This document shows, piece by piece, positions 1-12,065 of a stretch of 64,000 bases of DNA. Each line of letters opens with the position of its first letter. Positions within the stretch are counted from its first letter, which is position 1. The notes beneath the pieces were generated by a model. The model was not told where the DNA came from. It did no database searches and saw only the letters and a program-made list of their open reading frames with translations. Origin of the DNA: Arbacia lixula (lineage: Eukaryota > Echinodermata > Echinoidea > Arbacioida > Arbaciidae); contig OZ022587.1 in the NCBI GenBank assembly GCA_963669155.1, positions 16,383,113-16,447,112 of the forward strand, given 5' to 3'. A program made the position numbers and the translations under genes.

Positions 1-226
1 ATATGTACAGTGTGGAGAAATTGTTTGCCAAGAGCAGAAAAAAACCGATCACTATATCGTGCAATGATACAGGTTCTAGGAGTTAAATTGAGATGGCTTT
101 TTACAAGTACGGAGGCGTCGGAAGAAACTGACATTGAGCAGAGAAAGACAAAGACTTGAAGATAGAAGTGTTGTGATTGATTTAAAGCTTCATCTTTTCC
201 TTTGACTCTCCTTTTCATATTTGCAG
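1..226. other. Intron or upstream sequence of gene 1
   Basis: AT-rich sequence with no coding frame that I can support. It ends in a pyrimidine-rich stretch and TTGCAG (221-226), a good splice acceptor for the exon that follows. Earlier exons of this gene must lie outside the window. Confidence 0.5.
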
Positions 227-483
227 CCCGGGTGGGCACGCTCAAGCGCGCCATCATCGGGGAACTCCGAGCAGCAGCTCTCCTGAGACGGTCCGATCTC
301 ACCCGGTCCACTACCGAGCGCCGTCGAGTCCCTCCGAAGGTTACATCTCCCTTCCGTACGACAGCTTCAGCGCGGCGCACAGCGGTGTCACGGATAGCGA
401 CGCAGAACCGCTAAAGCACTACCGACGTAGAGGACGGCCGCAGCTCATATGGACCCCCAGCATGCCTAGCGACCATCATCACT
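227..483 (+). CDS. Penultimate coding exon of an unrecognised gene
   Basis: This exon lies between a TTGCAG acceptor and a GTAAGT donor at 484. Reading codons from 228, the frame is open throughout (85 codons) and ends with one extra base. The segment is rich in Ser, Pro, His and Arg; it includes a run of four Ser, a GYISLPYDSF stretch, an RRRGRP basic patch and a tryptophan in LIWTPS. It looks like a low-complexity tail rather than a folded domain. The leftover base joins in phase to the exon at 1107. GC content is well above the neighbouring introns, which supports coding. A second frame (codons from 229) is open until a stop at about 412, but it does not reach the donor. I do not recognise the protein. 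Confidence 0.6.
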
Positions 484-1106
484 GTAAGTTGGAGTGAGGA
501 TGACGTTGGGGGTGTTTGACAGTCTTTCATATACACAATAGAATAAAACCTGCTTTAATGAGCATTTAGACCGTATTATTTTTATTTCCTGAAGCAATAT
601 CACCTTTATTTGTATTAACCCGTGTAGGCAAAATGTTTTGGCATTCCATTGTATGCGTGTGTACCATTTGTGAGTAAAAACACATATACAAAGATTCAAA
701 GTAACCATTGCAATAAAGAACACCTTTATACTCTCGATGAGGTTGTATTTCTGTACAGGCTTGGCTTTATCCTATCCATGTATTATGCCTTTTTCCTGTC
801 TTAAAGTGTATAAAAAAAAAGTTGAAACGCAACTGGGAGTAAATTTTGCACTTTAAATAGCATGATTGCGCTTGTGGATATTCATTGACCAGTATATAGG
901 GTGGAAAGTGGAGGGTTTACTTGACACTCTGTATAGTGAAGAGGGCTGATAAAATACAAACATAAAAAAAAAAATATATTGACCACTCGTCTTCCATCAC
1001 TCCATTTATCAATATCTTTTAATCAAGTATTTAAACTTGATGATAACTATTACTTATGTCTGTTTACAGAATTTAAACTTAGCATGCATATTTTTTTTTC
1101 TCTCAG

Positions 1107-1324
1107 TGCCGCCTGGTTCCATCAGCGATCCCGAAAGAGGGCGCCACCTACGACACACCAACCCGAAACGTCACGCGATCTCTGCGGGGGGTGTCAAGGT
1201 AGTGCAGCCCATCTACCCAGAAACGGTGCGCTACCACATCCCCTCCGAGATCCGGGAGGAAGGGGAATCCCCCAAGAAAGATCCGCGTTCCTGCAAGCCC
1301 TCGTGCCCAAGATGTCAATGCTGA
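1107..1324 (+). CDS. Last coding exon of the unrecognised gene (C-terminus)
   Basis: The exon follows a poly-T tract and CTCTCAG (acceptor AG 1105-1106). With the T at 483 it completes a Leu codon, and the frame then runs to TGA at 1322-1324. It includes the stretch GGVKVVQPIYPETVRYHIPS and a Cys-rich end, CKPSCPRCQC. Third positions are strongly G/C in this frame until about 1285-1300. After that the frame one base back becomes the G/C-third frame and stays open to a stop at 1492-1494, encoding a Pro-rich then acidic tail (SPPPPLPTLPPP, DVDEEIEIQVIDE). Either the annotated stop is real, or a one-base indel separates the two halves of one tail. The family is unknown to me. Confidence 0.5.
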
Positions 1325-2654
1325 CGTACTCGCCGCCGCCGCCGCTGCCCACGTTGCCGCCGCCGAAGCGACGCGGGAGCCCTGAGGGCAACGAACAGGA
1401 CGTCGACGAGGAGATCGAAATTCAAGTCATTGACGAGTGCAGCAAGGCGAGTCCAATTGGAGATCAGTACAAAGAGCACATTTCGGTTCAATGACGCGCT
1501 CGTGACACATTGTGACGTTGACGCAACTGTACTGCTAAACACACTCTATTTGATATGTATCAAAAAGAAGTATTGTCAGATATTCACTCAAACTGTTAAA
1601 GACGTTTATATAATCACTGCCACGCCTCAGTTGTTTGACGCATCTGTGACGTTATAAGAAACGCTGCCATGACGTCGTCTCGACGCTCGTTGTACCACGC
1701 GATAGTCGCATGTTTTGAAATAATTGCGAGTGGAACGTTCACACAAGAGGTCGCAGACACTGAAATTGTTAGCCATCGCGTTAAAAAGGACGTTGTACAG
1801 TTTGATCGTTGATGACGCTATGAGAAGAATGAACGCACTACATCATGGAGGGCGCTATATCATTGTGACGGATAAACCAAGAAGCATGCTTGTACAGAGA
1901 TGCACGGTTTCCAGAGGCCACCGTTCGGCGTATCGTCGTAAAACGGCACTAGCGGTGTTATTCTGCAAGACTATTCCGTTGTTGATTACACTTTGCTACC
2001 ATTGCATGCGTGTGACCATATTGACTTTGTCTGAACGATGCTTAACTACGATTAAGATGACGTATGTATGGGCAAAATGTAATATGTTGTCTATTGATTT
2101 CGTTTCATCAGATGGATGAAGATGAATGGTTGTGTGTCGGCTGGTTAAACGACCATCATTGAAAGTGAGGAACAATCTTTGGCATTATCTTTACTAGCTC
2201 CTGTAGAATCAGACGCGGTAGTGTAAGTGACTCGCAGCTAGCATTACAATAATGCGCATGATATAAAACGTTTTTCTCATTACAGATGGTGGTAAATGCG
2301 TGTTTATATTACATTTATTTTCTGGATTTAGATTAGGTGCGTTAATACCTCTGACATGACTGTAATCCACCAACCTCAACGATCAGGTTTCGAATATGGC
2401 GACATCATTCGTGTTAAATTAACTGAGTTGGAAAAATGAAGTTTATGGTCTCAGATATTTTGAGCAATAGAAACATGTTTTCATCTATATCACTGATGAG
2501 TGTAATGGAAAATCTTTATTATCTAACGGGTAATGTACTTAAATGCACGATAGAGGAATTTTTATGTTAGCCTATAATCAAGACTTGCGTGTCCATTTCG
2601 AGAAAGTTGTATTTGACCAATTAAATGCCATGTTATTGCATTTAACAATATTTT
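1325..2654. other. Probable 3' UTR and downstream sequence of gene 1
   Basis: The first ~170 bases stay open in the alternative tail frame (see the last coding exon). Beyond that there is no convincing frame. The span to about 2.1 kb has more CpG than surrounding DNA. I see no clear AATAAA signal. Confidence 0.35.
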
Positions 2655-3035
2655 TTATAGACAGTTGGTGTTTAAAGACAGATGGTCTGTATAGACAGGT
2701 GGTCTGAAGGGACAAGTGGTCTTTATAGACAGGTGGTATTTAAGGACAGATGGTCGTTATAGACGGGTGGTCTTTATAGACAGGTGTGACAACAACGAAA
2801 CATGTTTAAGCAACCATCTGCCTTTAAATACCACATTTTGGTCTCCCATGAACGATGTTTTTTTAATTGATCCCTATCTCAATCCTATACGCTGCAGATT
2901 GTGCTGCTTTATGGGATTAAAAAGTATTACTCGTGCAAAGATGCATAGGTGGCGTATATAAAGTAACCTGTATATAGAAACCATAGTTCACGTCTCTAAA
3001 GGGACTCAAGTCTAATGGTCTTTATAGACAGCGTT
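2655..3035. repeat. ~20-bp tandem repeat, 'TATAGACAGGTGGTCTT' family
   Basis: Between 2658 and 2788 a unit close to TATAGACAGGTGGTCTTTA recurs about six times with small changes, and a further copy sits near 3018-3033. The reverse complement of the same motif recurs at 20.35-20.8 kb, so this is a dispersed family with an internal tandem core. No protein is implied. Confidence 0.75.
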
Positions 3036-3241
3036 TCTTTGCAGATATGTTTGATGGTATTCCAATGTGAAGTACATACGTTACATTTCATAAATTGAAC
3101 ACGCGTTGTTGTTTTCTTATACCTGTTAAATAACAATCTTAAATACGCGTTGTCGTTTTCTATCATATCAATCTAAAACACGCGTTTTTTGTTTGATCTT
3201 GCTCACTTGAATCATTTCAAAAAGTCATACTTCTACACACT

Positions 3242-3645
3242 CTCATGCCCAACATTCTCCCATATTATGCTCTGAGCTTCACACTTAATTTAATTAATTT
3301 GCTCAATAATGTCCTGTTTAATTTCTGATTTCCATTTCCCTGATTAATGTCAATATACTTTTTTGTCGAACGGAAATCTCTCTCGCCTACTCCATCTTCA
3401 TGAATTTGAAACGCCTATATCAACACCAACGGACCATGTGGGCAGTAGATGTATCACGTTCTCATGCCAAGCACCTTCCTATATTACGTTCCAAACTTCA
3501 CACTTTAAAATAAATTTGACCAACAATTTTCTGTTTAATCTCTGATTCCCATTAACCTGATTAATGTCAACATACTTTTCTATCGGACGGAATTCTCTCT
3601 CGCCTACTCCATCCCCATCAATTAGAAATACCCATATACCCTGTG
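3242..3645. repeat. Direct duplication, ~219-bp offset
   Basis: The segment starting CTCATGCCCAACATTCTCCC at 3243 and running through TCTCTCTCGCCTACTCCATC is repeated from 3461 with moderate divergence. Both copies contain the CTGATTAATGTCAA block. It is a local tandem duplication with no coding signal. Confidence 0.7.
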
Positions 3646-4186
3646 GGCTGTGGACATATCAATTGATCATACATCCTTTATAAGATGAAACGCTTATCTA
3701 TAACACTCGTCTGTATTAAAACATTCAGGACGAAGGCCTTTTTAGAGCAAGACTGATCACTATTTGGCTTTTAAATTGGCAACATTTTTTTCCAAATGAA
3801 ATTTTTATGAAGTAACGTAACGTAAATTCCATCATAATTAATAAAATGTCAAAATTATTCAAGCTAGAGCAAAAATCATGCCAATTTGAAGAGCAAAAGA
3901 CGGATAGGAAACTTTTTAGCCACTTGCCATGTTGAAGATTTAATGCCCTTTTGAAAAATCACTGCGAAGGTAATGTATAGCACAAGATGCCCAAAAGGGA
4001 TTCATCTAGCGCGGAAATGTATGCTCTTTTAGGGGATGCACATTTTATGATTTTTAACAGTTTATATAAATAGTTACAGCCACAAACCATATTTCTGGTA
4101 CTTGGTCCCGAATTTAAGTGTTAGATATCTGCCACTCTATGTGATTTGTGAGTAAAATTTGTGAAGAAAATCACACGTGACAAATA

Positions 4187-4260
4187 AAGGGTTGGCCGAG
4201 TACAAATGTCTACCGTGGCATCTCGGAGGTTCAAAGCCAGCTCACAATATCCACCTCGCC
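4187..4260 (+). repeat. tRNA-like SINE fragment (weak)
   Basis: GGTTGGCCGAGTACAAATG resembles a pol III box A region, and GGAGGTTCAAAGCCAGCTC about 30 bases later resembles a box B. The flanks show no tRNA cloverleaf, so a tRNA-derived SINE remnant is likelier than a working tRNA. This is a guess from motif spacing only. Confidence 0.25.
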
Positions 4261-4571
4261 CCTCAATATTGACTCCTAATTCCAGGAAAGTGTATATATA
4301 TATGACATTTAACGCCGTAATGGTCAGATTGTCAAATATTTGCTCGATCTATACACAAGTGCAGCGAGCTGTCAGACAGGGGCATCAATAACTCAAGGGC
4401 AATTACTAACAGGACATCAAATAGGCGACCGTATCGCCTAACATACAGCATCTCCTAATTGTCATACTCACTACATTAATACCACCTGGTTGAGAAGGGG
4501 TGGGGGTCGGGGTACAGTATAGTCTGGTTTACAGGCTGTGTTGAGCATTTATCATCCTAACAATAAATCGA

Positions 4572-4654
4572 CCCGTTGTGTGCCACAGGTGGATTATTCC
4601 ACTATTAAGACATACGACTCACAAAAAAAAGCATTTTGTCTGTCAGACAAAGGG
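4572..4654 (-). mobile_element. piggyBac-like MITE, copy 1
   Basis: An 83-bp element with inverted ends, CCCGTTGTGTGCCA and TCTGTCAGACAAAGGG, followed by TTAA (4655-4658). The left flank, TCGA, is a decayed TTAA. The same family recurs at 8164, 12888, 15420, 19782 and, interrupted, 31082. TTAA target sites together with CCCTTTG..TGCCA-type ends are characteristic of piggyBac-mobilised non-autonomous elements. Confidence 0.65.
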
Positions 4655-5257
4655 TTAACAGGTTCGGCTGCAGCAGGAAATGATAATTAGCCTTGACAGA
4701 TGAGGCACGGAGATAAACTTGCGCCGAGTTTGGAATTGAACTGTAAAATCAGCCTTCGTGCAACCATAAGCATACTTTATTTAATAGTGTACATGCAATT
4801 TCCTGCTATTAAAAGTCGTTTAATTCTAAAGATTTTATCAATTTTAGAGGATTCAGACCTGTTATCCTGAAATCAAAGAAGAATAGAACTTATAATCATG
4901 GTAGAATGGCACGTCATAGATTACGCGTCCTGTCATGTGCCAGTGGTCTTTGCCGCTACTACCACTTACCTTAATGATGTCGTGTAATCAAATAGTATAG
5001 GATGTAGCATCTATTTTTATATAATGGTTAACAAAATATGACCCTTCTCTTCACGCAGTGCAATTCACCCTGTTACGGTCGGCTTGGTTTGAGCGTGCTT
5101 GAACGTTTAAACGATAACATAATTATATAGATGTTGCATCGGAATAGATATTAATATCTCCCGCCTGATCAAGTGATCAAACACATTTTCTGTGGTATGT
5201 ATCAAGGGTGTCAATTGGCGGTGTGTATGATCGGAATGAGTGTATATGCGTATGACC

Positions 5258-5264
5258 GTGTGTA

Positions 5265-5300
<36 letters not shown>

Positions 5301-5357
5301 TATGTGTATGTCTGTGTGTGTGCGTGTGCGTGCTTTTGTGTGTGTATGTGTGTATTT
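5258..5357. repeat. (TG)n microsatellite
   Basis: Simple TG-rich tract with TATG interruptions. Open frames of Thr-His or Cys-Val character on either strand are artefacts of the repeat. Confidence 0.95.
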
Positions 5358-6739
5358 GCACCGACAAAGACAGAAATCAGATAAAAATGTACCTGCTGAG
5401 TGAAGACAAACAAAGGCGAAGTATGTGTTGAAATTATACACGTCCCTCCTTTTTAAGCCCATGTTCTTTACGCTGTACGAATATCATAGAAAGCTTATTG
5501 GTAACGTACAAATCTAAATCTTAAATGTCAATTTATGTTGGTCTTTTTAGATTCATGAAAACGGCTTCAATTTGCAGCGGCCAGGTGCATGTGCGGGAAA
5601 TAGTTATACCTTAAGTTCTGGCTTAACCTATAGTGATATTTTCAAGCCGCTGCATGATCATAATACTTTCCAAATTTAGAGTATTTTATAGACCCGGTAT
5701 CATATCTCTTCTATTCCAATATGTTACAAGCATCTGTGGCTGCATCATCCCGTGTTAACTCTCTTATTGTCATTGTCATGGACACGTGTGGTAAGCCAAT
5801 ATGGTTTTCAAGTAAAGTCGTGTAATGGTTGAAGCAAGCACATTCAAAAAGTATTACATGTGATTCTAGGTTGAGCCGGATTTAATCCGCACGAAAACGA
5901 TATAGATGTCAAGATTGTATTCATTGGCTTCGTAGTTACCATGGTAACTGCAAAATGCTACATTCACAAGTATTCGAATGAAAACTGCCGGTGAGATTTT
6001 TAAGTGTGTTTACAATGGACCGGAAAGCGGACGAGACACTATGGATTAAGTGTATTTAATAACGGTAGGCAAGAGGTGGTCTTCATTTAATTTTTTTTAA
6101 TGTTTAACCATTCCGTGAAACATCAAATAAAACGATGAAATATGCCTGATGTCTTCAATTGAAGTCACTGTGTAGACTGTGTATACATTAATTTCACAAT
6201 TCAAGTATTTGTCAGTAGATATCATCAGATTAGAGACGTAGAAGCCTGTGCCCTTGGACACTAGTTAGAAAAGATAGATGTAAACTATAGATTATAGCAC
6301 TAATAACCAAGCGGTATTCCATGTCAATGTCATTATAAAATGTACGATACGCAATGTGCGACAGTAATATCATTGTTATTGGTATTTCGCTATGCGTTTG
6401 TAAAATGCTGAATTATTCTCTAATAAAATATTTGAATGAAAAAATAGGCCATTAACAGTGTGTTGTATTCATGTGTGTTGATGGTATACTTGAATATTAG
6501 TGGGGTACGATCTGAGACAACATAATTCGTGCAGAACAGCCATGAACATGACGAGAATGTATGTTGTAAGGGCCACAGCATACGACACGATCCGATCAGT
6601 CGTACGGCATCGCGACTGGCTGAATCGCAGGACGTGGTCATGGGATCAGTACGAGGAAATGATGTCGCATTTCCAGTTTAAGGCCCTTCCGATTACACAA
6701 TCGTGGCAGATGCGTGCCGTCTGCGGTGGGCTTAGGATG
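5358..6739. other. No gene seen
   Basis: AT-rich unique-looking sequence. No open frame has plausible codon use or splice context. A moderately GC-rich stretch at about 6500-6720 precedes the GA microsatellite, but it has no recognisable product. Confidence 0.5.
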
Positions 6740-6784
<45 letters not shown>

Positions 6785-6939
6785 TGTGGATTAGAGAGGG
6801 TAGCGAGATATTTGCGGACAATGATAGTGGTAGCAAGAGGAACATTAAACCAAGTGCAAGGCAATGAGGAGGGAGAGAGTGAGAGAGAGTGAGAGAGAAG
6901 GTGAACGAGACGGGGGAACGCGTGTAATATATGAATGAC

Positions 6940-6980
<41 letters not shown>

Positions 6981-7102
6981 GAACGAGACGGGGGAACGCG
7001 TGTAATATGAATGACACAGTGAGGGAGAGAGAGAGAGGGGGGGTGCGGCTGATGTGAATTACATAAAGTGGAAAGAGAAAGAGACAGATAGAGAGAGTGT
7101 GA

Positions 7103-7146
<44 letters not shown>

Positions 7147-7226
7147 AGACATCGATAGAACAAATGGACGCGGCTCATATGAGCTACATAGAGAGAGAGA
7201 GACAGAGAGAGAGAGAGAGAAAGGCC
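6740..7226. repeat. (GA)n microsatellite cluster with embedded duplication
   Basis: Several GA runs are separated by a duplicated module beginning GGTGAACGAGACGGGGGAAC (about 6899 and 6978), each followed by GTGTAATAT and ATGAATGACACAGTGA. Replication slippage or unequal exchange across the GA runs explains the structure. Long Ser-Leu frames on the minus strand are repeat artefacts. Confidence 0.9.
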
Positions 7227-7250
7227 CTTCATGTTTAGGAGTGTGTGCGA

Positions 7251-7370
7251 TTAACTCTTTGTTTGACAGACAAAATGCTGCTCTATGGGATTTGTGTGCG
7301 ATAGTGATAAAAATCCAGAAGTGTTGCGTTAACCCTCTGTCTGTCAGAATGCTGCTCCATGTGAATTTAC
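7251..7370 (+). mobile_element. Diverged piggyBac-like MITE, two adjacent copies
   Basis: TTAACTCTTTGTTTGACAGA at 7251 begins a copy containing ATGCTGCTCTATGGGATTTG, the family core. At about 7330 TTAACCCTCTGTCTGTCAGA begins a second, truncated copy. Right ends are eroded. Confidence 0.45.
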
Positions 7371-7572
7371 TTTCACGCGTCGATTCTGTGGGGAGACGTC
7401 ACTATTTAGCAGCTACGCTTACTTGCAAACTTAACGCACGTAAGCGGCATGCAGCGAAATGGCTAGCCACGATCAGGGCCGAAGGTTTAGCTTCGGTAAG
7501 GATCGTGCATTCTAACCAGGCGGGTAAAATGCGTAAGTGACAAGAAACAATACACAATACACATAGGTAAGT

Positions 7573-8095
7573 GTCTATCTAAAAAAACTCCACTAACCTA
7601 ATTAGCTAATTGCACAGAACGCACGCGTACGCGATATGGCAGCGCGCTAGGGATATATCCTGCGTACGACGCGTGAAAGCCTTTAAGAAAGAGAGAGCGA
7701 GTGAAATAGGGCCAGTCAATATAATTTTATCTAAAAGCTCATTTAGATTATTAACCAATTGTATACGAGACAAAGAGCTGATCTATAATATTTATGTGTA
7801 TTATTCATGTTATTTGTGCATAATACATCAATGGAGAATGGAGAGTTAATCAATACAGGAAAGGTAAACACATTTTTAGTTTGCGAAATTGTTCAAGGCT
7901 TTTTTCTCAATATAATTATCTTTAAAAAAAAAACTCCATTTACCTAATTAGCTAATTGTACACCAGAAAAAGAGCTGATCTACGCCATTTCTTTGTTTTA
8001 TTTGTGAATAATGCATCAAGGGCGAGTGACAGAGTTAATTAATACAGGTGCGGTAAACAATCTTTAATTTTGCCAAATTGTTCACAGGTTGTGAA
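7573..8095. repeat. Local direct repeats, ~190-bp unit
   Basis: Three related units, the first partial. Shared landmarks are CTCCA..ACCTAATTAGCTAATTG (7587 and 7932), AAAGAGCTGATCTA (about 7771 and 7969), and a 3' part with TTAAT(C/T)AATACAGG. They are diverged, so the duplication is old. Confidence 0.65.
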
Positions 8096-8163
8096 CTTGT
8101 ATCAATCGAGTGTGGAATATAATGTAGTTGTATTAGTCTTCAGCGTACCGGAAGAAATCTTAA

Positions 8164-8245
8164 TCTCCTGTGTACCAAATAAACTGCTGTTCTACGGGAT
8201 TTGTGTGTATTACTTGTGGAAATATCACATGCGGCACAAAAAGGG
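8164..8245 (+). mobile_element. piggyBac-like MITE, copy 2
   Basis: Preceded by TTAA (8160-8163). The body contains TGTACCAAATAAACTGCTGT and TGTGTGTATTACTTGTGGAA, and it ends GCGGCACAAAAAGGG with a right flank TTAT (mutated TTAA). Same family as the copies at 15420 and 19782, in the same orientation. Confidence 0.7.
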
Positions 8246-10259
8246 TTATTCATTGGAAAGCAATGCAATAATATCATATCGTGTTATTACATGCAGCATC
8301 ACGTCTTTGTCCAGCTGACACATCAGAACGAGCGAGGAGCGTGCAAACCTATGTCAACTCCCTCTCCTTTGGAAGTCCTAGAATAGCGCCAAGGTTGTCA
8401 TCTCAACAAAGCGAAGGGGTAATATACAAATAGACGCAAACCGGGAAATTAATAAAAGAACGCCGAAAACGTGCTTTTCCCTATACTGCGCTCAATCCAT
8501 TCTGCGTTTCCAACCCTAACTGCGCGGCTGATGAAATTTGATAAAGATATCAATTGTGACTGACAACTGTCTTTCTTATTTCAAGAACATATTGAGATAT
8601 CGCGTTTCCTTTGTCATGGTCGTGCTTTGTTAGCTCATTTTATTTGGCAATGGCTTGTATCACAAATCCAACTCATATGGATTTTATCAGCTTATTCTTA
8701 TTTCTATTTGTGATAAGAATCTCCCAAGTGCCAGCCAAGAGGACGGTCTCTATTGGGGCATCGTCGGGGCAAGGATGAAGGAGACGTACCCGTGGTCGGG
8801 GCAAGGTCGCTAGACATGAAGGCCGCTATCTTTAAGCAGGGATGTGTTATGGAAGGATATGAAGCAACTTTCTTTCTTTGAACCCATGTGCCACGCCGCT
8901 GTTCTCATGTGTTCTCAACAGGTGCTGTTCAGGTGTTTGAACAATTATGAACATGATTGTGTGGCAACGGCTTCTCAGAGTGAACAACACAAATGTACAG
9001 TCTAATTTCGCTTGCCAAGTTATATTAATGTCATTAATACTTCCATGAGCATAAGAGGTATCAGCAAATACAAATAAACAAGTAAAATATCTCCGCTGCA
9101 CACAAACGCACACAGCACCGTTAATGATTTTGTGAATGGTTGAATCCCACAAATGCACAGGACGTATGAAAGTGAAGAAATAGGTCAATTTTGTAACTAA
9201 TACAAAATTGATATGTCCGATTTTTTGAACGATTCTTCATTATTTTTCAAAACAAAAGCAGAGTAAAGGATCTGTCATGATCTGCCTCTAACTTCTTTAT
9301 AATTTGCAAACAATTTTTTAAAAAACAAAGCTTCTAGAGACAAATGGGCTATTAATGTCTTTCCAAGTGGACAACAGCTAAATGTCGGCCCGGCACATGG
9401 AACATCCAAGCATTGTCATGATTATGAAATGATTTTGACATCCATGAACACGCTTTAGAACCCATACAGATGTTCAAATGTATTATGCTCGACTTTCTTC
9501 TCCTTCCTAACACCTCCCTGCTATAATGTAATACTTCCGATACGTGAGGAACCGTAAGGAGCCAAAATGTGGAATAAATAACCTAATGAAAAAAGAATCT
9601 TGCCGAGTTTTAACAACTTAAAGATTGCCCTCAATACATTTCTTTCCTCTTTATGTATTTGACTTTCCCATATCCTTTAGTTCTGATATTATTAAATTAC
9701 ATGTATTAATGAAAGAAAAGTAGCAAATTGATTTTCTTTTGTTTCTTTCTCTTCAAAACCTGTTTTTTCCTTTTCTTTTTCTTTAACTGCTAAAGTATGT
9801 ACGTTTCTAGTATGTTTGTTTTTGTTTGTTTTTCTTGTATATTTTATTATGTTCTTTTGATAATGTATTATGTTTAAATGTATGATGTGTTATGTTGTTA
9901 TCACGCACGGCCCTCCTGAAAAAAAAGCCTTTGCGAGAAGTGGATCACCGTTCTAATATAAAATGAACTGAACTGAACTGATAATAGGGAGTCGCAGAAT
10001 TATTCGGCATGAGGACACGTCAAGGTACATTTTATGAAAAACGGTACTCATTAATATCAAGGATGTTTAATTCACTTGGAGTGACATCCGCCGTTTAATC
10101 AAGCAGGTACTAGGCGAGCTGGAAATACAGCTCGCGGAAATTCTTTCCACCAGCATCGACGCCGCCTCATACTAGCAGCTGCCCTCAGCAATCTGATGCA
10201 TACACGATTGCGTCACGTTCACCTGGATTTTATAATTTTATTTTATACGAAATTTGATA
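8246..10259. other. No gene seen
   Basis: AT-rich sequence without supported coding content. A GC-richer patch at 8730-8830 contains two GTCGGGGCAAGG repeats, but it is neither a tRNA nor an obvious exon. Another at 10110-10200 is likewise unexplained. Confidence 0.5.
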
Positions 10260-11047
10260 CTTTTCGAGATGGAAATACTAGCTTGGGCGCGGCTGCGCAC
10301 GTTTTTCATGTTTCTTGTCTGAAAGGAAGATATCTGAAAGTAACGTTTCATGCAATTGTTTAATGGAATATGATGCGGAACATCGTAAAATTGAGACTTT
10401 TATACTGTAACGTGATATTACATTTACAGCCTTTTGCCATATTGTAACAATATTCCTCGGTATTACCTGTCACAACTGCGCAAGCATATGGAACGAGGAC
10501 ATTTCCTCAATTTCTTCTGCGCATCCGATTTTTATTGTACGTCAAATCCTGGTAAAAATCATGCAGAGAATTGGCGGATTCGAACAGGGGAGATCAAAGA
10601 GATAATCTTTGTAGAGCATTATTTTGTGACTAGATGGAGAGTACAATGAATCTGCACAAAAGAATGCTTTACAAAGAGATTTCCGTTGATCACATGTTCG
10701 AATCGGCCGATTCTCTGGATAATTTTTGCCTGGATTTGACGTATATTCTAATTAGGAGGCGCAACATAATTTCTGGGAAATATCCTCACCCCATATGCTT
10801 GCGCAGTTGTGACAGTAAAACTTTCAATGAGCTTAGTAAAATTTAATCTAAGAATATTGCCAGGGTAACGTATATAAAGGGTCTAAACGTGATATCAAGT
10901 TGCAATACAAGAGTCTCAATTTCCCAATGTTCCGACACACATTCCATAGAAAAATTGCTCGAAACATTACAATATCTTTTCCTTTCAAACAATTAACATG
11001 AAAAACGTGCCCTAACGCGCCCAAACTAGTATTTTCATCTCGAAAAG
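10260..11047. mobile_element. Large fold-back element (~790 bp)
   Basis: The left arm starts TTTTCGAGATGGAAATACTA (10261) and the right arm ends TAGTATTTTCATCTCGAAAA (near 11045). Matching internal landmarks run inward for roughly 330 bp: GCGCGGCTGCGCACG/CGCGCC, CACAACTGCGCAAGCATATG (near 10470) against its complement at about 10795, and GTACGTCAAATCC against GGATTTGACGTA (about 10733). The central non-paired part is about 100-150 bp. No transposase frame is present, so it is non-autonomous. Confidence 0.8.
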
Positions 11048-11317
11048 CTTCAATGTCGTAATCGCTTGCCCTCGTTAACTTGCACAACAAGCACTGCGTG
11101 ACAAAATTAAGAGATTATCAGCGAAATAGGAAATTTATGCATGTATGGGAGTATGCTTAACCTATTGTCAAATCCAGGGAGACATGACGCAATCGCATGT
11201 GTATCTTTTTGTTAAGAGCAGCTGCCGATCATGAATATTGAGTGGCGGCATCAAACCTTGTTCAAAGGAATGGATATCCATTTCTATATGTAGGTACCAC
11301 AGGGTAAGAAATCGGAT

Positions 11318-12065
11318 TTGGAAGGACATTACCAAAGTAATTGATGTAGTGCGAGAGATAGCATTAATCAAATGGAGAAGAGTCGGTTATCTATCCCGAA
11401 TGAAAGATGACGGATGGACCTAGGGGCATGTACTAAAACAAGGCAGACGAGGCAGGTGAGGAGATGAGATTATATTAAAAGGATAGTTCACCCTGGAATG
11501 ATTTTTGCTTCAATAAAAGCAGACACACGACAGAAACATATGAGTGAAGATTTGATGAAAATTCGTCAAGTGATAAGAAAGTTATTATTTTTTAAGTTTT
11601 CATTTTGAAAAGTCTCGTGCGGGGTGCACTCCCTTATGTCATATATGTTGTGCAGAATGTTTTTCTAGAAATTTGCATTTTCTAAAAAAAAAAAAAAAAT
11701 ACGGATTCTTGTACCCGTTCATTTGATACATCATCGGAAATACGTTTTTATACACATACCTGTATGGAAAAGAAAATCCGTTCTTTTTTTGTTATTACAT
11801 TGTACACAACATATGGGAGAGCACCTCGCACGTAACGTCACAAAATTTAAATTTCAAAATGTAATCACTGTTTTTCATTTTGACCGATTTTCGTCAAACC
11901 TTCACTAATATATTTCTTTCTTGTTTCTGTTTTTATTGAAACCGAATTATTTTCAGGATGATCTATCCCTGGATAGGAGTCTTACATGAACGAGATCCCT
12001 TTGTTTTCGAGAACTTCCAATGAATGAACAAGGACATCGTAATTGCTGAATGAAGAGGGCCGGCC
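11318..12065 (+). pseudogene. Non-LTR reverse transcriptase C-terminal relic, copy 1
   Basis: The frame around 11330-11421 reads TKVIDVVREIALIKWRRVG, then YLSRMKDDGWT. This matches the usual post-RT C-terminal pattern of many LINE polyproteins (KW.WAGH.ARM.D.RWT). The relic resumes at about 11970 (GATAGGAGTCTTACATGAAC) after a fold-back MITE at 11479-11970 that splits it. Copies 2 and 3 at 12.2 and 12.6 kb share the rest of the cassette. It is too decayed to be functional. I infer an RTE-like clade only from the C-terminal wording. Confidence 0.6.
11479..11970. mobile_element. ~490-bp fold-back MITE family A, copy 1
   Basis: The left end AAGGATAGTTCACCCTGGAA, preceded by TTAA (11475-11478), pairs with GGATGATCTATCCCT at the right end. 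The inner arms also pair: a GTGCGGGGTGCACTCCC region (about 11617) against GGGAGAGCACCTCGCACGTA (about 11814). Other copies are at 31555, about 35405 and 44371. No coding frame. It sits inside the LINE relic. Confidence 0.8.

Noticed and set aside
1285..1300. Programmed -1 ribosomal frameshift in gene 1
   Set aside because: I found no canonical X_XXY_YYZ slippery heptamer in the zero frame around the switch point. An indel is simpler.
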